A stretch of 64,000 nt of DNA from Maribacter sp. HTCC2170 (GTDB lineage: Bacteria; Bacteroidota; Bacteroidia; Flavobacteriales; Flavobacteriaceae), in contig NC_014472.1 in the NCBI RefSeq assembly GCF_000153165.2, forward strand, positions 2,105,501 through 2,169,500, written 5' to 3'. The first letter of the stretch is position 1. Each line of letters opens with the position of its first letter. A program made the position numbers and the translations under genes. This document shows, one piece after another, positions 61,807 to 64,000 of this stretch. The notes beneath the pieces are model-generated. The model had not been told where the DNA came from. It saw nothing but the letters and a program-made list of their open reading frames with translations, and ran no database searches.

Positions 61807-63825
61807 TTAATCAAGAAAATATGCTCCCTTTTCGCCAGTATAGTGAAAAGGGAGTTTTTTATTTATACAAGTCCTTTTCCACCGTTCAATATAGGTTTTG
61901 TAGTTGCTTCCGTCTGCTATAAGCATTTTAGGTTGGAGCGAATCTAAAATTCGGTCAAGGTTTATTTTTGGTGATTTGGTAAGAAGCAAATAATCAACAG
62001 TTTTGATGCCATTTGCAAATACTCCGGTAGAATCTATCACTAAAATTTTTTTGTTTTTATAAGAAAAGGAATTCTCAATACCTTGATGTTTGATTTGGTC
62101 AATTCTCTCAGTGATTTGATAATTGTTTACAATCCTCATTGCCGCAATACTGTCCGACGAAAACACATCCAATTCATTACCTTTTTGATGACTAAGAATA
62201 GAGTTTTTAGTTTGATGTCCAATAATCAAAGCTTCTTTATTAGATGTTTTATTTAATGTATAAATTGACCATCCTTGTAAAAGGACAATACAAGTAAGAA
62301 AAGCTGCCATTTTTCTAAAAGTTGGTTTTGTCAAAGCAATTATTAAAGAAAAAATTAGGGCATAGGTAAGTAGCAGTTGAACAAAATCGAAGGAAATATT
62401 TTTTAAAATAAAGGTTTCTTGTTGCGATACCCATGCTATAACCGAATTCATCACTCCAATCAATAAATTATAAAGCTCGATTAGAGAATTTGGAGCAAAA
62501 TCCAGTAGTATTAGGGCAATGACCATAATACCTAATCCTAGGATTAGTCCAAGAAATGGAACAATTACTAAGTTGGAAATAAAAAACAGCCCAGGAAATT
62601 GGTGAAAATAATAGAGACTTATAGGTACAACACCAATTTGTGCGGCAATACTTACTGAGAGTAATTGCCAACCTTTGTTCAACAACCAGTTTTTGGGATA
62701 CCAGAACCTTTGCAATAAGGGATAAATCCAAACTATGGCAAATACAGCAGCATAACTCATTTGAAACCCAACATCGAAGACCAAGAGGGGATTAAATACC
62801 AATAGAATGAAAAACATTGATAGGGCCAAAATGTTAAAAGTGTTTTGAGGACGGTTTAAATACATAGCATATGCGACAAAGGAGAACATGGTAACAGCTC
62901 GCACAACAGAGGCCGACAAGCCTGCCAAAAAGGCAAATCCCCAAAGAAATATCACAATCAGCATTAGTTTAATAGACTTTCCTTTTGGTAATCTTTCCAA
63001 TGGCTGTAATAGAAATTGAAGAAACAATAGTAAAATACCAATGTGAAGTCCAGATACAGCCAATATGTGAACAGCGCCCGCATCTTTGTAATTAGAATAG
63101 GTGGTTTGTGAAATATCATCCCGATGGCCAAGGAACAAGGCTTGGATAATACTTAATTCATCTTGATCAAACCCTGCAGAATTAAGTTTTAAAATTATTT
63201 TATTTCGTATCTCCGATGCCAATCCTTTTATTGTTCTTGTATTGGATTTAAGGAAAAAATGATTGTTTTGGCTTAGGTTCAATTGATGTGCTATACCCTT
63301 TTGTTCGAGATATTTTTTGTAGTTGAATTGGTGTGGATTCAGCGGGGAATTAATCTCAACAATTTCGGACAAAACCATCAATTCATCATCTACTTCAAGT
63401 GAACTGTATTTAGGATCAACTGTGCAGTTCAACAGCAATTTTCCTACGGCTTTTTTGCCCTCATAGTGTTGGACTTTTGCAATATATCGTAAAGAAAAGT
63501 CTGTAGGTTTCAGTTTCTCTTGGATTTTAAGAACTAAACTTACTTGGTTATCTATAGCATAGTTTGAGTAATGATGGGAATAACTTCCTGGTTTGGCTTG
63601 TGCTGAAATAGTAATCCCCAAAAGTATGGTCGTAAGGACAGCTAAGCTTCCAAATAGGTAGCGGCTATTGTCTTTTGTTTTCAAGAATACTAAACCTAAA
63701 GAAAGGGTGCTGATTAGTAATGCCAGAAAAGCAAATTTGAAATTTAAGTTGAAATTGTAACCTATTAGAATACCAAAAACCAATAATATGGTTAGTTTAA
63801 TGGGAACGAATTTCAACAAATTCAT
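61807..63825 (-). CDS. ComEC/Rec2 family competence-type protein
   Basis: This 672-residue membrane protein has a DUF4131-like N-terminal region with helices. The competence domain contains IIQALFLGHRDDISQTTYSNYKDAGAVHILAVSGLHIGILL. A C-terminal soluble part (from about 560) resembles a reduced metallo-beta-lactamase-like domain without a clear HxHxDH motif, as is common in this phylum. ComEC forms the channel for single-stranded DNA uptake. Its first codon lies one base after the stop of the NlpC/P60 gene. A terminator for the opposite strand lies inside its last codons. Confidence 0.88.
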   Translation of the reverse strand: MNLLKFVPIKLTILLVFGILIGYNFNLNFKFAFLALLISTLSLGLVFLKTKDNSRYLFGSLAVLTTILLGITISAQAKPGSYSHHYSNYAIDNQVSLVLKIQEKLKPTDFSLRYIAKVQHYEGKKAVGKLLLNCTVDPKYSSLEVDDELMVLSEIVEINSPLNPHQFNYKKYLEQKGIAHQLNLSQNNHFFLKSNTRTIKGLASEIRNKIILKLNSAGFDQDELSIIQALFLGHRDDISQTTYSNYKDAGAVHILAVSGLHIGILLLFLQFLLQPLERLPKGKSIKLMLIVIFLWGFAFLAGLSASVVRAVTMFSFVAYAMYLNRPQNTFNILALSMFFILLVFNPLLVFDVGFQMSYAAVFAIVWIYPLLQRFWYPKNWLLNKGWQLLSVSIAAQIGVVPISLYYFHQFPGLFFISNLVIVPFLGLILGLGIMVIALILLDFAPNSLIELYNLLIGVMNSVIAWVSQQETFILKNISFDFVQLLLTYALIFSLIIALTKPTFRKMAAFLTCIVLLQGWSIYTLNKTSNKEALIIGHQTKNSILSHQKGNELDVFSSDSIAAMRIVNNYQITERIDQIKHQGIENSFSYKNKKILVIDSTGVFANGIKTVDYLLLTKSPKINLDRILDSLQPKMLIADGSNYKTYIERWKRTCINKKLPFHYTGEKGAYFLD
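61824..61862 (+). terminator. Terminator of the dipeptidase-transporter operon, inside the comEC coding end
   Basis: CTCCCTTTTC (61824-61833) pairs perfectly with GAAAAGGGAG (61845-61854), followed by at least six T. It ends the rightward operon although it falls in the last codons of the leftward comEC gene. Confidence 0.85.
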
Positions 63826-63826
63826 C

Positions 63827-64000
63827 TTATAGGATTCTTGTAGCTTTCACGAAGGCATAATTCCAATAACCTTCTCTTAAAGAAGACACAATTACACCTC
63901 TAGATGAAGAGGCATGAATAAATTTTATTTCGTTGTTTTCGACGGTTACTACCATGCCTACATGATTTATTTTTTTTCCTCTTCTTGTGGTTTTGAAAAA
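63827..64000 (-). CDS. NlpC/P60 (C40) family peptidase, C-terminal part (cut by window edge)
   Basis: The last 57 codons are visible. The segment INHVGMVVTVENNEIKFIHASSSRGVIV contains the catalytic His and the usual FIHAS strand of C40 peptidoglycan endopeptidases, and the end reads NYAFVKATRIL. The catalytic Cys lies beyond the window. The stop codon is one base before comEC, so the two are co-transcribed. Confidence 0.85.
   Translation of the reverse strand, partial: FFKTTRRGKKINHVGMVVTVENNEIKFIHASSSRGVIVSSLREGYWNYAFVKATRIL

Noticed and set aside
1-64000. CRISPR arrays, insertion sequences, integrase genes or prophage
   Set aside because: No regularly spaced repeats, transposase motifs, terminal inverted repeats or phage genes were seen. 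The tRNA-Phe gene has no adjacent integrase.

Overview
The window reads as chromosomal DNA of a marine-type Flavobacteriaceae member (Bacteroidota). Evidence for this: AT-rich sequence, repeated Bacteroidota -7 boxes of the form TAnnTTTG close to gene starts, a SusC-type TonB receptor beside a LacI regulator and maltose-phosphorylase genes, N-acylornithine-type arginine genes, a mevalonate route, and many lipoproteins and outer-membrane barrels. Coding density is high. I see no insertion sequence, prophage, rRNA operon or CRISPR array. One tRNA gene (tRNA-Phe, GAA) is present.

Layout. (1) 1-6574: edge of an alpha-glucan utilisation locus: partial susC on the minus strand, divergent lacI, then pgmB, a GH65 phosphorylase and a GH13 lipoprotein, with a LacI-type palindrome between the divergent genes. 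(2) 6768-9819: glycerophosphodiesterase, YhiN-like flavoprotein, DUF1697, TspO. (3) 9912-14764: mevalonate-pathway genes mvaD and a mevalonate-kinase-like GHMP kinase, a UbiA prenyltransferase, a nitrilase and a pseudouridine synthase. (4) 14779-16368: M1 aminopeptidase. (5) 16413-28216 (minus): one long operon holding arginine and proline synthesis genes together (GNAT argA-like, argG, argC, proC, argD, proA, proB, argF', an SDR, argB, argE-like, argH). (6) 28225-35289 (minus): glycosyltransferases, a MORN-repeat protein, a membrane polyferredoxin and an FAD oxidoreductase. (7) 35472-42179 (plus): DUF547, a barrel protein, a GH113-like lipoprotein, a single-POTRA barrel, and a tandem amidase pair of which one copy looks catalytically dead. 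(8) 42176-47792 (minus): an arsenosugar-type cluster (two GT2-fold transferases, DUF547, PiT transporter, ArsM-like methyltransferase, PNP, rhodanese) without the radical SAM protein ArsS. (9) tRNA-Phe. (10) 48072-55809 (plus): coaX, an outer-membrane protein, a TPR protein, lptC, a CNNM/CorC-like protein and a PpiD-like isomerase. (11) 55862-58090 (minus): GHMP kinase of the GYDIA type and class II HMG-CoA reductase. (12) 58244-61796 (plus): dipeptidyl peptidase IV and a POT peptide transporter. (13) 61807-64000 (minus): ComEC and the end of an NlpC/P60 protein.

The most striking observation is upstream of the arginine/proline operon. A consensus promoter (TTTG-N19-TACATTTG) is followed within about ten bases by a 27-codon ORF whose last five codons read Thr-Arg-Arg-Arg-Pro, then stop. 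The Arg-Arg-Arg-Pro-stop stretch lies inside the loop of a predicted hairpin. The peptide is rich in exactly the two end products of the operon it precedes. This suggests ribosome-mediated attenuation sensing both arginine and proline. No standard U-tract terminator follows directly, so the output mechanism is open.

Mevalonate synthesis is split between regions 3 and 11. Together these give HMG-CoA reductase, two GHMP kinases and diphosphomevalonate decarboxylase. HMG-CoA synthase and IPP isomerase are not in the window.
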